The notes under the pieces: model-generated
What the model was told of the DNA's origin: nothing
Databases searched by the model: none
Seen by the model: only the letters and a program-made list of their open reading frames with translations
Assembly (NCBI GenBank): GCA_029216955.1
Contig: JANAVB010003400.1
Location: forward strand, 17,310,951-17,374,950
Length of the DNA stretch: 64,000 bases
Reading direction: 5' to 3'
Source of the DNA: Iris pallida
Lineage: Eukaryota > Streptophyta > Magnoliopsida > Asparagales > Iridaceae
Program-made: the position numbers and the translations under genes
Shown here: piece by piece, positions 21,265-33,228 of the stretch
Layout of the letters: every line of letters begins with the position of its first letter
Position numbering within the stretch: position 1 is the stretch's first letter

Positions 21265-22704
21265 TATCACGACCCGCACCCACTGTGAGGGTACGAGAAC
21301 GTAACAACGCCCAGCCTACGCCGCAGTATCGACAGTAGAACGCTGTCCTAGGTCAATCATCTAACAATATAAAGGTACCTGTACAGTATATACACTCCGA
21401 ATGGAGGTGACATAGCAATATACAGTCTCAATCACATCTAAGGCAGAATGATAAGATAGAAAGATAGATAAATACTGAAATAAAAGGATCCACATAAATA
21501 CAACCACAGAGTCTAAGTGTCTAAGATAACAACTCAAGAAACATCCAGCTCAATACAAGTCTTTAAATATGTACAACATCTCAGAACAAAAACTGAAAGT
21601 CGAATAAACAATGCTGAAAAAGATAAAGCCTAGCTATCTAGCCTAGACTATGGGAGTAGCATCCTGTACTGCAGCTGGGTCCTCCAGAGGAACCAGGTCG
21701 CAGGTGTCGTCTAAGCCTGCTCCGTAATAGGTGGTACATAGGGCCTCATCCTCATCCTCTGTAATATTTTCAACAGGTCCAGTCAGGACAGGAACGAGCA
21801 CAATACATCTCACGCAGTTCATATCAAGTTAGGAAGAATAAAGCATGCAATAGAGTAAGATACATGAAACGCTGAAAAGAGAAATATATGAAGTAAAAGA
21901 GATAACTGTAAGGAAATATCTACTATAAATAGAGAACTAGCAGTGACTAGTGAGTCAGAGTAAGATATAGACATGTGAATGGCATAGGAAGATTCATGAC
22001 TACAGCTAAGAGTGATTCATGACTACAGCTACTTGGATATTATTTACATGCTATTTCTACTCCCCCATCCCCAATCAATACACAAGGATCTGTTCAAGTT
22101 ATGTTAAGATTTGTGAAACTTCACATGGCTCATAAAATGAGTGATATGTGAAGGTGATTCATAATGGCTCTGTGAACATGAGAGTACATGTGTCACAAGC
22201 GATTCGTGAATCAGTGGAAGCATAGAGATATGTGATGATTCGTGAAACACACAAAACATGCAGTATCCAATGCTCCCGAGGGGGATAACATCTCATAAAA
22301 AGATCCATATAGTACCAATCCGTGCTACCAACGTGTCATCATCAAGTAAAGTAATCTAGATCAAGAATATAAATCCTGGCAAGTATAAAACGGTCAGAGA
22401 ATGTACTCGCCTGGTATCCTGAATATCCGAAGAGGATATACTATCCGAGGAGTGGTGTCTGTCTCCTATAGAACAGTACAAGTCACTACATGTCCAAAAT
22501 GGTAATATGAAGTCCTACTATGCATTCTACATGATTCTAGGTCAAACTAGACCAAGGTCAACTCTTGGTCAACTTGGTCAACTCTAGAAGTCAAACTAGG
22601 TCAACTAGGGCTAACCAAGTCTAAACTAGTCAAATTAGCCTATGCTAGTCTAACTAGGTCTTAACCAAGGCTATATAAGTCTACAAACCAACACACATAC
22701 CTAT

Positions 22705-22794
<90 letters not shown>

Positions 22795-22802
22795 ATATAT
22801 AT

Positions 22803-22875
<73 letters not shown>

Positions 22876-25565
22876 AACACTATATACATTATCCATATCA
22901 TATCAATATGCATATTTACATCTATATATATAGGCATATACATACACTACATATATATACATTATATATAGTGAGATAGAAAGAGAGTGAAAGAGTGTCA
23001 AGTGTGTGTACATGTGAAGAAGTGAAGTGAAGTGAGATAGTGTAGAGTGTGGCAAGAGTGATGTGAGTATCAATTTCATATGTGTGTGTACAGCATATGT
23101 ATATATGTCATTTGTGTGTGTGTTCTAGTATAGAGGCAAGGTGAGAGTGTGAGGGAATTTCATGTGTGAGTTATGTGTGACAGGTTAAGGGGTTAATGTA
23201 GGGGGTGTGTGTGTTAGACAATTTCCTATTGTGTGAGTCAAACTCATATGTGGTGTATATGATGTGTGATCTATGTGTGTGTCAAATACATAGGAAATCA
23301 GTAATAGGTATCTAGGATAGAGGATGTGTGAGAGTTAATTCATATGGGTGTGTGTGTATGATTGTGATATAATATGAGTTTGTGTGTGATAGTGTGGGAA
23401 GACATATGTGAGTAAAAACAGGAATTCAGTAATTTGTAAATGAGTGACTGTGTGTGTGAGAACTGATAGGATTGTGTATGGAGGGAAATCATCACAGGAA
23501 AAGAGTTTTCTAAAACTGTTGAGAAGTAAACCCCCAACCCAACTTCCTTATTCGAAAACCCATAGTATTAACACAATCCAAGTTAACCTAACAATCATCC
23601 ATCAGTTAACAATTATGTAGGTGAACCTATTTAACATTTAATCATCATGAAAATAGGAAAGAAAATCAATTTCAGGAAACATTCAGCCTATTCGGTATCA
23701 GTGTATCAGGGAACAAGGAAATTCGAGAATTCAATCCCTAAATCACATCTAAAAACCACAAGTAATCATGTAATCTATTCCTTAAACATGTAGGTGAATT
23801 AGTTACTGATATTCAATCATAATAAATCAGAAAAATGAAATTAATTTCAGGAAACACTCTCAGCCATATGGTATCAGTGCAATAATAGTGCACATAGAAA
23901 TTCAGGAATTTGAGATCAATTAGCTATCTAATTTACAAACTAAAGGTTGGTAAATAAAGTCACACATGTGAGGGTACTAGTTAGGGTCTTCGTGTCCAAG
24001 AACTGGACACGAATCGTGTCCAAAATAATACACGAACACATCACCCGACAGTGCACATATAATCGTCGTGCACGCGTGCACGCACGTTTAACACGCGACA
24101 CACAACACGACACGAGGATCGTGTCCAGAGGTACGTCTAGGGTAGGTCTAGGACTGTGTCACCCTGCAATGTGTCCACGTGACACACAGACACGACACGA
24201 TTCACGTGTCAGCCGTGCCTGTGCACGCGCACAGCTGCCTGTGCGCAACAGCGCGCGGCCAGTGCAAATGGAATATCTCCACGAGTAGTGCACTTCATGC
24301 TCCCAAATTTTGGAAGCATGGTGTCAGACATTGCCCCTAGCTTCTCCCAAAAATTCAGGACACGACGTGTCCTGTATCCTGAGATACAGGGCCCGAGATG
24401 CAGGACACGGCCTACGGGCTCGTGCTGCGTGTCCAAGTGGAAAAACACGACACAACAGGACTCAAAACACCATACCATCTTCAAAAAAATTAATACACTC
24501 ACCTAGATCTACAAATCCATGCAATCACTTTTCAAAAATACGAAAATCTATTCCTATGTGGCATTTCTACAAACACCTATATTACCAATATGATACGTGT
24601 CCGATACGAACACGAAATGGACACAAATTGTGCCCAAATCTCGTGGACAGTTAGGTAACCCCTAAACCTAACCTTATATGCAAAGAAATCAGGGGAAAAA
24701 ACAAGGGTTTAGATAGTTTACCTATTGAGTATCAAAACTCAAGAAAAGCTTCAAAGAGGGGAATCCAAATGACAACTCTAATTCTCCAAATAGCACACAA
24801 ACTGAGGTGATCCTCAAAAATCAGTAAACAAACATGAATTAGATCCTAATGCAAAAGACTAGGGTTAAAAAAGGAGTTAAAATGAATAAATTAGGATTTT
24901 AGAGGAAAGGAAAAAATACCTCTCCTCCAAAATTAGAGCAAACTTAAAAAGAGGCAAGAACACCCTAAGAGATTACTTATAGGCAAGGGAAAACCCTAAT
25001 AGTGGCTGCCATGGGTGGGTTTAAATTGGCTTTGGGCTTAAGTCATGGGCCTATGGCTTAATTACTAGTCTTGAAATTGGTAAGTCATAAGTTATTGACT
25101 TAAGTCACTAATCATGAACTAATTTCACTCAACTAATCCTCCCTACCTTAAAACTAATTTCTAATTACTAAAAGTAGGTCAACTTGAGTTAGACTAGGGT
25201 CACCAACTAGGGTTAGCTTCTAGGCTAGTCTACAAGTCTCAACTAGTTTAAGTCAAAAATTAAATAACCAATTAATTAAATTAATAAATTCAAAATAATC
25301 ACTAGTGACCAAAATACCTTTAGTCTAAAAACTAATAATTAGTCATCCTAATCACACGACTATGCTCCCTTGGTCATGGTTAGTCACTAGGCTTAGAAAT
25401 TCTAGGGTTTAACTAGTTAACCACAAAAATCATAATTCACTGTTTTAAATAGTTTTAAAAAGATTAAAAATCACCAAAAATCACAATATGATTTAAATAT
25501 CCTTATTAAATGATTATAATTACAAAATTTCAAAATTACCCTCATTTGGAAAACTGGGTGTTACA
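21265..25565 (-). repeat. Gag-only element, 5' LTR (right)
   Basis: 4301 bp, matching the left LTR along its length, starting TATCACGACCC (TG changed to TA) and ending GGTGTTACA. The 141-bp length excess is explained by the TA repeat at 22712-22873. No supported gene. Confidence 0.9.
22712..22873. repeat. (TA)n microsatellite inside the right LTR
   Basis: About 160 bp of almost pure TA, with a few T interruptions near 22801. The left LTR has only a short ATATATGTAT at the same place (16434), so the expansion came after insertion. Confidence 0.95.
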
Positions 25566-25570
25566 GAAGC
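25566..25570. repeat. Target-site duplication, right copy (GAAGC)
   Basis: Identical to 14987-14991; marks the right end of the gag-only element. Confidence 0.92.
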
Positions 25571-25832
25571 TGGTGTACCCTTGGAGGGATTAACAGTCAA
25601 TACATGTTTTCCTTTGATTTCACGTCCGCTGTAATTGCTGTTGGAAGGGTGTTTCCCTTTGTCCTCAAATGCAGAAAAGCTGACTCCCAGGAGACGAGCA
25701 TCCCTGGCCTTTGTTTCAGCACTATCAGTACTGATAATGAATAAAGTCCAATCTGTATATTAGATGAAATCGACCCAAAGTTTGACTATCGACGACATGA
25801 TCTTGCGGCAAGAATCCATTAGCATGGGCTCC
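25571..25832 (-). pseudogene. Tat-type gag, N-terminal side of the split copy
   Basis: Minus-strand reading gives a YTDWTLFI-like motif (Tat1: FTDWASFII), SAETKARDARLLGVSFSAF, EDKGK and a KGKH segment, parallel to Tat1 gag at about 6290-6060. It continues across the gag-only element into 14991. It stops at about 25832, where the long LTR begins without a clear TG start. Confidence 0.7.
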
Positions 25833-28055
25833 AGACCCTAATTTTTTTGAAAATCAGACAGAACGAAACTAAGTACATTATTTTGGAAGGCAATTTTTAG
25901 CCAATACATCGATAGTTTCAAAAATTTGTTTGAAACGATTTATGGACAACCTATAGGAGATTAAAACCCCACTTTTGGTTTTAATTTTCGCTTATTAAAT
26001 TTTTGTTAGAAACTGTTTCAAAAATTAGTAAAAACTATTTTAAAAAACAACAAATTTTAGAAAAGTTCACCGGTATAGCGTTCGCCCCGACAAACAGAGC
26101 GATGTGGTTGCGAATCAATAGCATTGAAAGGTGCGTATCGACTTTGTTGACGTGCGAGATTCGACATAACTCGATTTAGTTGCGTGTGTGCAACGAAATT
26201 GAGGCATATCTGTTGAGATATCCCATATTGGGCCTTTTACCATACTAGCCCATAATATTGTGCATGTTTGTCACCTCAAGGCGAAACTTGCGCCGTTGGA
26301 CTCATAACAATTTTTTGGTACTGTGAGCCAAGTTCGGTCCGATTCTGATAAGGTTGACCGGAGCACTATTTTGATGGGACCTTGACCCGACCTAATGGAA
26401 AAAATTGTGCACGGCTCACCAGAATGTAAATTTAGACATACGTTTGACTTCGTATCATCAAACTTGACCCATAGAAATATAACTTGATGACTTTCGGGAC
26501 CGTAGGATTTGGCATGCTTTTCGATACAAAGCGGGTCCAACGGCGGACACCGATTTGACCTGAAATAATGAATTTTCTCCTGTCCAGAAGTGGACTTGTG
26601 GGTAGATGATCTTAGACATTTTTCTTATCTCAAAAACATTGGTCATGTTTGTTTCAGCATCCGACGATGTTAGCGGGAGTTCTAGTTTCATTACTTCATT
26701 AATCTGTCTATTTGAGTTACTAGATACTGTCATTTTGCACACTACCTCCAGGCAAGATACCTTGTCATCTGCTGTTTATTTACTTTAGCTCACCATATTG
26801 CATTCAGTTATTTATTGTTATTTATTTTCTATAATATAAAATTATGCTTCTAGTCATATTTGATTGCAAGTAACTATTTAGTCATTATTTATTTCTTTTT
26901 TTTACTATATGCACATTTGACCTAGAATTAAGAGACCACCTTTGTTTGTGCTGCATTCATTGGCCTTGACACATGTATGTCATGAGTCACGAGTCGCATA
27001 TAGATCTCGGACTTCAGTATCGACTGGCCAGCGATATGTATAGGATGAGGGTTAGGTTATAACTACTAATAAGATTACATAATAGAAGACTAGCAGTTAT
27101 TAGAGTTAGGACAATGGGTGGAGAGAATACAATTGGACATTGACCTCCTTCCTATATATCGGTGACTCTTTGCTGTTGAGGAACGGTAGGTAGACTATAT
27201 GTTATAGAATCGCTCGATACTAAGGAATGGTATATACTATTTATACTCGCTACTGAGGTATTGTTTATCCTGACTTGACTTGGAGGTCATGCGGCTGTGC
27301 ACTATTCTCGATAGAATTACACCTAGATTGGTTAGGTGACCTTTATTTGTTAGGTATAGGTACGTTCTGTGTACTTATACCTGATCAAGGCTTCAAACAA
27401 TATTTGGTCGCGAACTAGTATGTCACACCTTGTCCTTATTTGGTTCTAGGTGTGGTTCATTGCTTTGATGATAAAATATTGAACCTTATGGTTGTCCAGA
27501 TACTACATCAGATTTATGGCATGGACAGATACTTCATCATGAATTAGGATGTCATCCCCTGTCCTTGTTTGGTTGGGGAGATTGTAAGCTAATTTAAGGG
27601 TAGAGTATTGGACCATGTTATAATCTGGATTATTGTTGGGCAGTTTATATTCAGTATTATGGCATATTTTTCTGTATCTTGTTACGTCTCTTTGAGGACC
27701 TGGTGATCCCTCCGGGTGTGTGTTTTCTTAACTTTTCATAGGAGTTCCAGCCAAGATCCTGATCTTCTCCTTCCTATCGAGGATGGCATGCTCTTGGATC
27801 ATGCTTGCTATTTGTATTCTTTATTTTTCTATTCTTTCCCTCGAATTAAATGCTTGGTAGTGGGTTTGTCTCCATCCAGCATCTTGTACAACGACATTTC
27901 ATATTTGATTTATAATATTTTTATTTCCTTATTTTGTGGATGAGATTTAGTGAACCGTAGTGTCTTTATACTATATTTACAGCTTACATATATTTATTGT
28001 ATGGCTGACATATTTACGTACTTAGTCCTACGTATATTGGAACTGGAGTGTTACA
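25833..28055 (+). repeat. Long LTR, copy A (5'-truncated)
   Basis: About 2.2 kb matching 33530-34779 plus 44369-45342 in the same direction: for example the block at 26060-26460 with 33780-34140, and TATGTATAGGA(T/C)GAG at 27034 with 34752. It ends GGAGTGTTACA followed by a primer-site-like motif, so plus orientation. Relative to copy B it lacks the first part including the TATA box at 33221. No supported gene; a 90-codon minus-strand ORF at 26271-26540 is within the LTR and broken in copy B. Confidence 0.75.
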
Positions 28056-28083
28056 TGTTTTTATGGTAGCCCATGCAAGTCTA
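28056..28083 (+). other. Primer-site-like motif after LTR copy A
   Basis: TTTTTATGGTAGCCCATGCA follows the LTR end directly, close to the motif inside the gag-only element and the chromovirus. This supports copy A as a 5' LTR. Confidence 0.5.
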
Positions 28084-31000
28084 GAATAAATTGTTTGGTT
28101 ACATCACTGTACCAAGCAAGCCTGCATATAGGATTAGAATCTAGGATCTCATCTACATGCTTGATCTCCTTCCTGCTTGTACTAAGCAAGCCTGCATATT
28201 CGAACTCTTGTTGGATTGTCTTTAATTGCATCTTGCTTGATTCCTTTTCTACCGTGAATCTTATTTTTCGTGCTTAATAGAGGTTAGAAAGATGACTCAT
28301 ACTAGGTATATATGCCTCATTGTTCAATTACACTATTAGTTGGACTCTTATAAGTTGGGTAGCATGTCTCACAACCTAGCATCCTATTGTACTTATGACC
28401 CATTAATGAGATATAGTTGAATGACACTAAATATATGCTAGTATAGGAAGATAGGTTTACCTATACTATAGAGTTTTAGAGGTCCATACCCCATTTGGTC
28501 GACTAAAGCCTTAGACAAGAAGTTTGTAGGACAACTGTAGAGGCACAAACATCGAACGAGTCTTCGATTTTGATAAACTTGACCTATTTATACTTGCTTT
28601 CAATCATAATCTCACGTACTTTTATTTTTGGACTACCTTGACTGATGCTGCTATTATAGCCTAGTTTTGTAAGGTTATTCTTTTATCGAGCTTGTTCAGG
28701 ACATGTTTTTTTGGGTACGACCATTAATAAACTGTTTAATTATATTCGGTATATTATAGTTAGATTAACCTTAGTGTACTTGGTTCGCTCTTCTTATGAC
28801 TACTGTACGTGGATTGAGATATAGTTGACTAAGCTTATTCGACAAATATACTAGCCCTCTAGATAGGTCCAGAGCATATCAACTCGATTATGTTACAGTA
28901 CTGAGCGAGCCTGCAATAGGATAGTATAATAGGACATCAATCCACAATGGTTTTTGAAATTCCTTTTAATTCATCTATCGCCTTTAGAACTCAAAGATTA
29001 AGTCGATCAAGTTTCTTGAACTCCATATTTTGACTCTCGCCTTTCCTTATTTCAGAAAGATGAATAACTCGTGCTTGACAAACCCTTTAAGTTTTATTCT
29101 ATGAGGTGATAGTAGGTAGTGTTAGTATTTAAAAAAGGGATTGATTATTTAAGGTAATAAGGATTTGGGTAGATGCCCTATTAAATTGACCGAGTAGATC
29201 AGATTGACAGCATAGTTCACATAAACGACTTAATCCAAACGATAGACCATAAGAATTATTAGGTTGAACCATTTAACTATTTACCTATGTCGGATATGGT
29301 TGGATTAGAGCACCAATGCTAGATAGAGAGGGGTTAGAGGTACTACAAGTTTATTTAGGTTGGTCAAGGAGGTAGGATATCCCTCTTCACCTTTACCTAG
29401 CAGATATGTGTAGAAGGGTTAGGCGTACTTGTAAATATTGAATAGCTTTCCATGGCTAGTAAGGGTAGGTTGTTAATCACATTGTTAAAGATATATACCC
29501 TATAGGAGTATAGCCTAGAGTTTAAGGATTTCTTGTGACATTCCTATCTTTTATGGTTAGACCTAACTAAGGACTTGAGATTAGAATTAGGAATCTTACC
29601 TCAAGTAGACTAGTAACCCATAGATATGTTAAATCCTTCTTCAGTACAGGTTAGTTAAAAATTCCAGAGGACTGTAGTTACAACTATTGTGTTGGAATAA
29701 GATACCCGAAGGTGTACAAAGAGGGAAATAATCATAGCAGTCGTACTATGAATACGTGAAATAATTAAGGATCAAGAAGGGTTAGGATCGAGTATACTGC
29801 TTTCTTAGTAGGTACCACCATGTTATTATAAGTGACGTTGAGAAAACCACGTCATAGAAGGGAGTAAATTGGATAAAAATAAGATACAGAAGTCGAGGTG
29901 GTATAAGTTAGGTCCTGACTTTAAAGATTAGCTTGTCACATTCTTAGAAAATTGAGGGTTATCCTTGGATACCCTGATAGATAGCCTATCCGCTCGTAGG
30001 AGTTGAAATCTGCCATCTTCAGCTTGACTGATCATGTGAAGCCCAGGATAGTTCGAATAACCCGAAGTGTAATTTGTCATTGATTGTGCCACTATCTCTT
30101 ACGCCATAAATACTTGTCCTAACTTGTGAACACCGTCTCATGATGTTTCAATACCCAATCCTTCTATTTATGAGTAATCCTTATTTCTCTCCTAAGTCGT
30201 GCCATAATGAGAACCAAATCCTTTAGTTGTGGCACGACCATGTGGTTGACAACTATATCAGCGTAGTTACCAGTTCATTCATACTCTAACGGTCTCGACC
30301 TAGGCAAGGTGACTTAACTCTTCATAAGCCTAGTCGTATTTGATTTCCTTGAGATTAATTTCCTTATCCTTTTATATCGTGCTTTTGTTTAAATTTTGAG
30401 GACCAAATTTTCATGATAAATGGATTGCAAGTCCCTATAAATTTTTAGATTTAATAGGCTTACCGATTGATTAGAATAAATTGGTTCCCACTAGTATGAT
30501 AAATAAAATACTCATGAAGACCCATTTTCTATTTAGATCATTTGTTGTCCTCTACCGTGACATTGATATGCGAAGCATAGTACTAGCTGTTACCTTCTAA
30601 CAAATTCCATATGCAAGACTTAGACAAGTCGACCTTCATTTTGGCATATCATTTCCTACTCAACTATGAACACTTGTACTCTATTTTTTCTGATACGACT
30701 TTCGGGTCAAAAAGGCCAATTATAACCCTTACCGTAATATTGATATACTTTTTGACTTCAATTTGAGATCCAACCTCGTCTCAATTCTTTTGACCCAACC
30801 TATGGTTATGATCTCTACGAAGTCCACTACGCCTATGCCACTAGTGTGCCACCCAATTTAGTTCCCATGTGCTACTTATACACAAAAGTCACAACGCATT
30901 TTTTGGCTTAAGAAACCTATTTAACCAATCCGACCGGTAATTAGCCCAACCACTTGAGTTGGAACCTATTCTAGGTTACCCTTACCTCATAGGAATGGTT

Positions 31001-31735
31001 TAGATTAATTTATGGGATTTTGTCCAGCAAAAAATAGGTTTAAGCTCAAGATTTATTCAATCAAAAATGTATGTCCAATTAGGGAAACTACTATTACCCA
31101 ATTAAACAAATTCACACATATCTCCATATTTGGACTATAAAACGAAACTTTATAAAGTAGGTCCCTACACCTAGTATGTAGTCCCCATCTCTTCGTCCAT
31201 AAATTCTCCTTCCCTAAATTCCTTAAGCTTATCTTTGCATCGCTTGTGTTATATGATGAACCAAAACTCCTATGTACTAATCCGTCCTAGTTATATTTCG
31301 ACTAAGGCGTTCCTATTATCATGTGATCAAAACCTATGTAAGAGCGACAACGAAATGGTGATAATGTCCTTTTTATGCAGTTAATGGCCAAGGAAACTAT
31401 CGAATATCTAGGCTTCTTTATAATCCATGATTGCAGACAGAAGTGGTAAATATTCTTGTGTCCCTCCTTAGAAATATGACCTTCTCATAAGTGTTGTAAT
31501 TATGATTTTCATTGGTAACCAAATTTTTATAAGTGGGTAGAGCTGTGAACTTCATACCCCTATTTCTTAGAAGGTGACGTCGAACTGGGAGTTCAATCGT
31601 AGAACAACTTCTCCATCCTTTCAAAAATTTTGTATGGTTTGACATACCTAACTTTTCTTTCATTCCTAGTTTCCTTGTTCTCTAATATTAAGACTTATTT
31701 TAATTTCGAGGGCAAATTTTTTATAAGTTGGTAGG
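28084..31735 (+). other. Non-coding, degenerate internal region between the two long LTR copies
   Basis: About 3.65 kb, AT-rich, with no ORF that resembles gag or pol in any frame. Two polypurine-proximal motifs of the TTCGAGGACGAAATTTT kind are visible: AATTTTGAGGACCAAATTTT (about 30392-30411) and AATTTCGAGGGCAAATTTTT (31702-31721). Sequence at 30610-30880 resembles 46020-46253. This may be the internal region of a large non-coding element (LARD-like) or a pile of very old fragments; I cannot tell. Confidence 0.45.
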
Positions 31736-32115
31736 ATATAAACTTCCTACAATTTTTAACTTTTTTTTAATTTAGAGTTTTTTTTTACATTTTTATTTGC
31801 TTAGAAAATGTTGATATATGGTAAATAGAGTTAAGATTCTTTAACAAATATTTTATACATGATATATGAAATCGAAAAAAAATTTACAAAGATAATTTTT
31901 AGTCTATTTTAGAATGTTTTTTTAGTTTCAAAATATTTTTGAATTATTATTAAGTTAGATTCTCAACTTATAAAATATTTGTAAATAGAAATTATTTTGT
32001 CCATATTTTATAAATGGATAACCTTTACACAAAAATAATTTTTAGATTATTTAGAAATTTATTTGAGAATTTTTTGGGTTTTTATAAATACTATTACGAT
32101 TTTTGGTTTCTTTCA

Positions 32116-32116
<1 letters not shown>

Positions 32117-32173
<57 letters not shown>
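32117..32173. repeat. (TA)n microsatellite
   Basis: Pure TA, directly left of the SINE-like sequence. Confidence 0.95.
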
Positions 32174-32175
<2 letters not shown>

Positions 32176-32283
32176 CAAATGACCTCTAGCCTAGTGGTTA
32201 AGAGAGATGCATGTGGCCCGAGTGGTCAGGAGATCGATTCCCGGTGGGAGCGTTCGCCACAATTAACCTTCTTTCAAAAATAA
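32174..32283 (+). mobile_element. tRNA-derived SINE-like sequence
   Basis: TAGCCTAGTGG at 32187-32197 matches the RNA polymerase III box A consensus (TRGCNNAGYGG) fully, and AGATCGATTCC at 32231-32241 matches box B (GGTTCGANTCC) with two mismatches, 33 bp apart as in tRNA genes. The rest (GTGGTTAAGAG, CCCGAGTGGTCAGGAG, CCCGGTGGGAG) is typical of plant SINE heads. It cannot fold as a full tRNA. It sits between two TA tracts. Confidence 0.7.
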
Positions 32284-32323
32284 TATATATATATATATAT
32301 ATATATTTTTTTTATATATATAT

Positions 32324-32390
<67 letters not shown>
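32284..32390. repeat. (TA)n microsatellite
   Basis: TA repeats interrupted by a T run near 32307, directly right of the SINE-like sequence. Confidence 0.95.
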
Positions 32391-32394
<4 letters not shown>

Positions 32395-32411
32395 GAGAGA
32401 GAGAAAGAGAG

Positions 32412-32725
<314 letters not shown>

Positions 32726-33035
32726 CGTTTTTTGTAAGTATTTCAATTAGAATATCACAAGGTCTGCTACCGTTTTTTTCAGGTGGCTATTCATGTGTGT
32801 GTGATTTCTTTTTATGATGCCAAGGGATTCCAAGTATGAATTTTATTTTATTTTTAAATTTTCTATTCAGAATAATAACTTGGGAAAATGTTAAAAACAT
32901 AAAAATTTATTATCATTGGACATAAAGAGTTGTACGGGAGGAGGAACCATTATTGCATGCAAACTTTATTACTTTTGGCACTTAAACATAAATGATATGC
33001 AAGTTGACATAATAGCATCATGCCCACCAAGTTTT

Positions 33036-33038
<3 letters not shown>

Positions 33039-33110
<72 letters not shown>

Positions 33111-33125
33111 TATATATATATATAT
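33039..33125. repeat. (TA)n microsatellite
   Basis: TA with a TTAATTA interruption near 33107. Confidence 0.95.
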
Positions 33126-33220
33126 GAATCGAAAAAAATGAACTTCTTACGAGAATTTGAAATTCTTGCGAATCACAGATCAGAAAAAACCCGTGAACCT
33201 ACCCAAACCGGCTAAAGCCC

Positions 33221-33228
33221 GTATAAAA
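33221..33228 (+). promoter_or_regulatory. Possible TATA box of the long LTR
   Basis: GTATAAAAGA in a more GC-rich stretch, in the expected orientation for LTR copy B. Absent from the truncated copy A. Confidence 0.4.

Larger units (their letters stand above)
14992..25565 (-). mobile_element. Gag-only LTR element with 4.2-kb LTRs (TR-GAG-like)
   Basis: Two direct repeats of 4160 and 4301 bp enclose 2113 bp that code, on the minus strand, only for gag and the first residues of a protease. Perfect 5-bp target duplications (GAAGC) flank it. The polypurine-proximal motif TTCGAGGACGAA and a short A/G tract lie next to the left LTR, and a primer-site-like motif lies next to the right LTR, both on the minus strand. 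It fits the non-autonomous terminal-repeat elements with a GAG domain described in plants. The LTR pair differs by only a few per cent by eye (not computed) apart from a TA expansion, so it is one of the younger insertions here. Confidence 0.85.

Noticed and set aside
26271..26540. 90-codon minus ORF in long LTR copy A
   Set aside because: The homologous stretch in copy B (about 33970-34240) has stops; no protein family recognised.
31418..31663. 81-codon minus ORF, possible pol remnant
   Set aside because: No recognisable motif; too degenerate to call.
32174..32283. Functional tRNA gene
   Set aside because: Box A and B are present but acceptor and anticodon stems cannot be formed; SINE-like.
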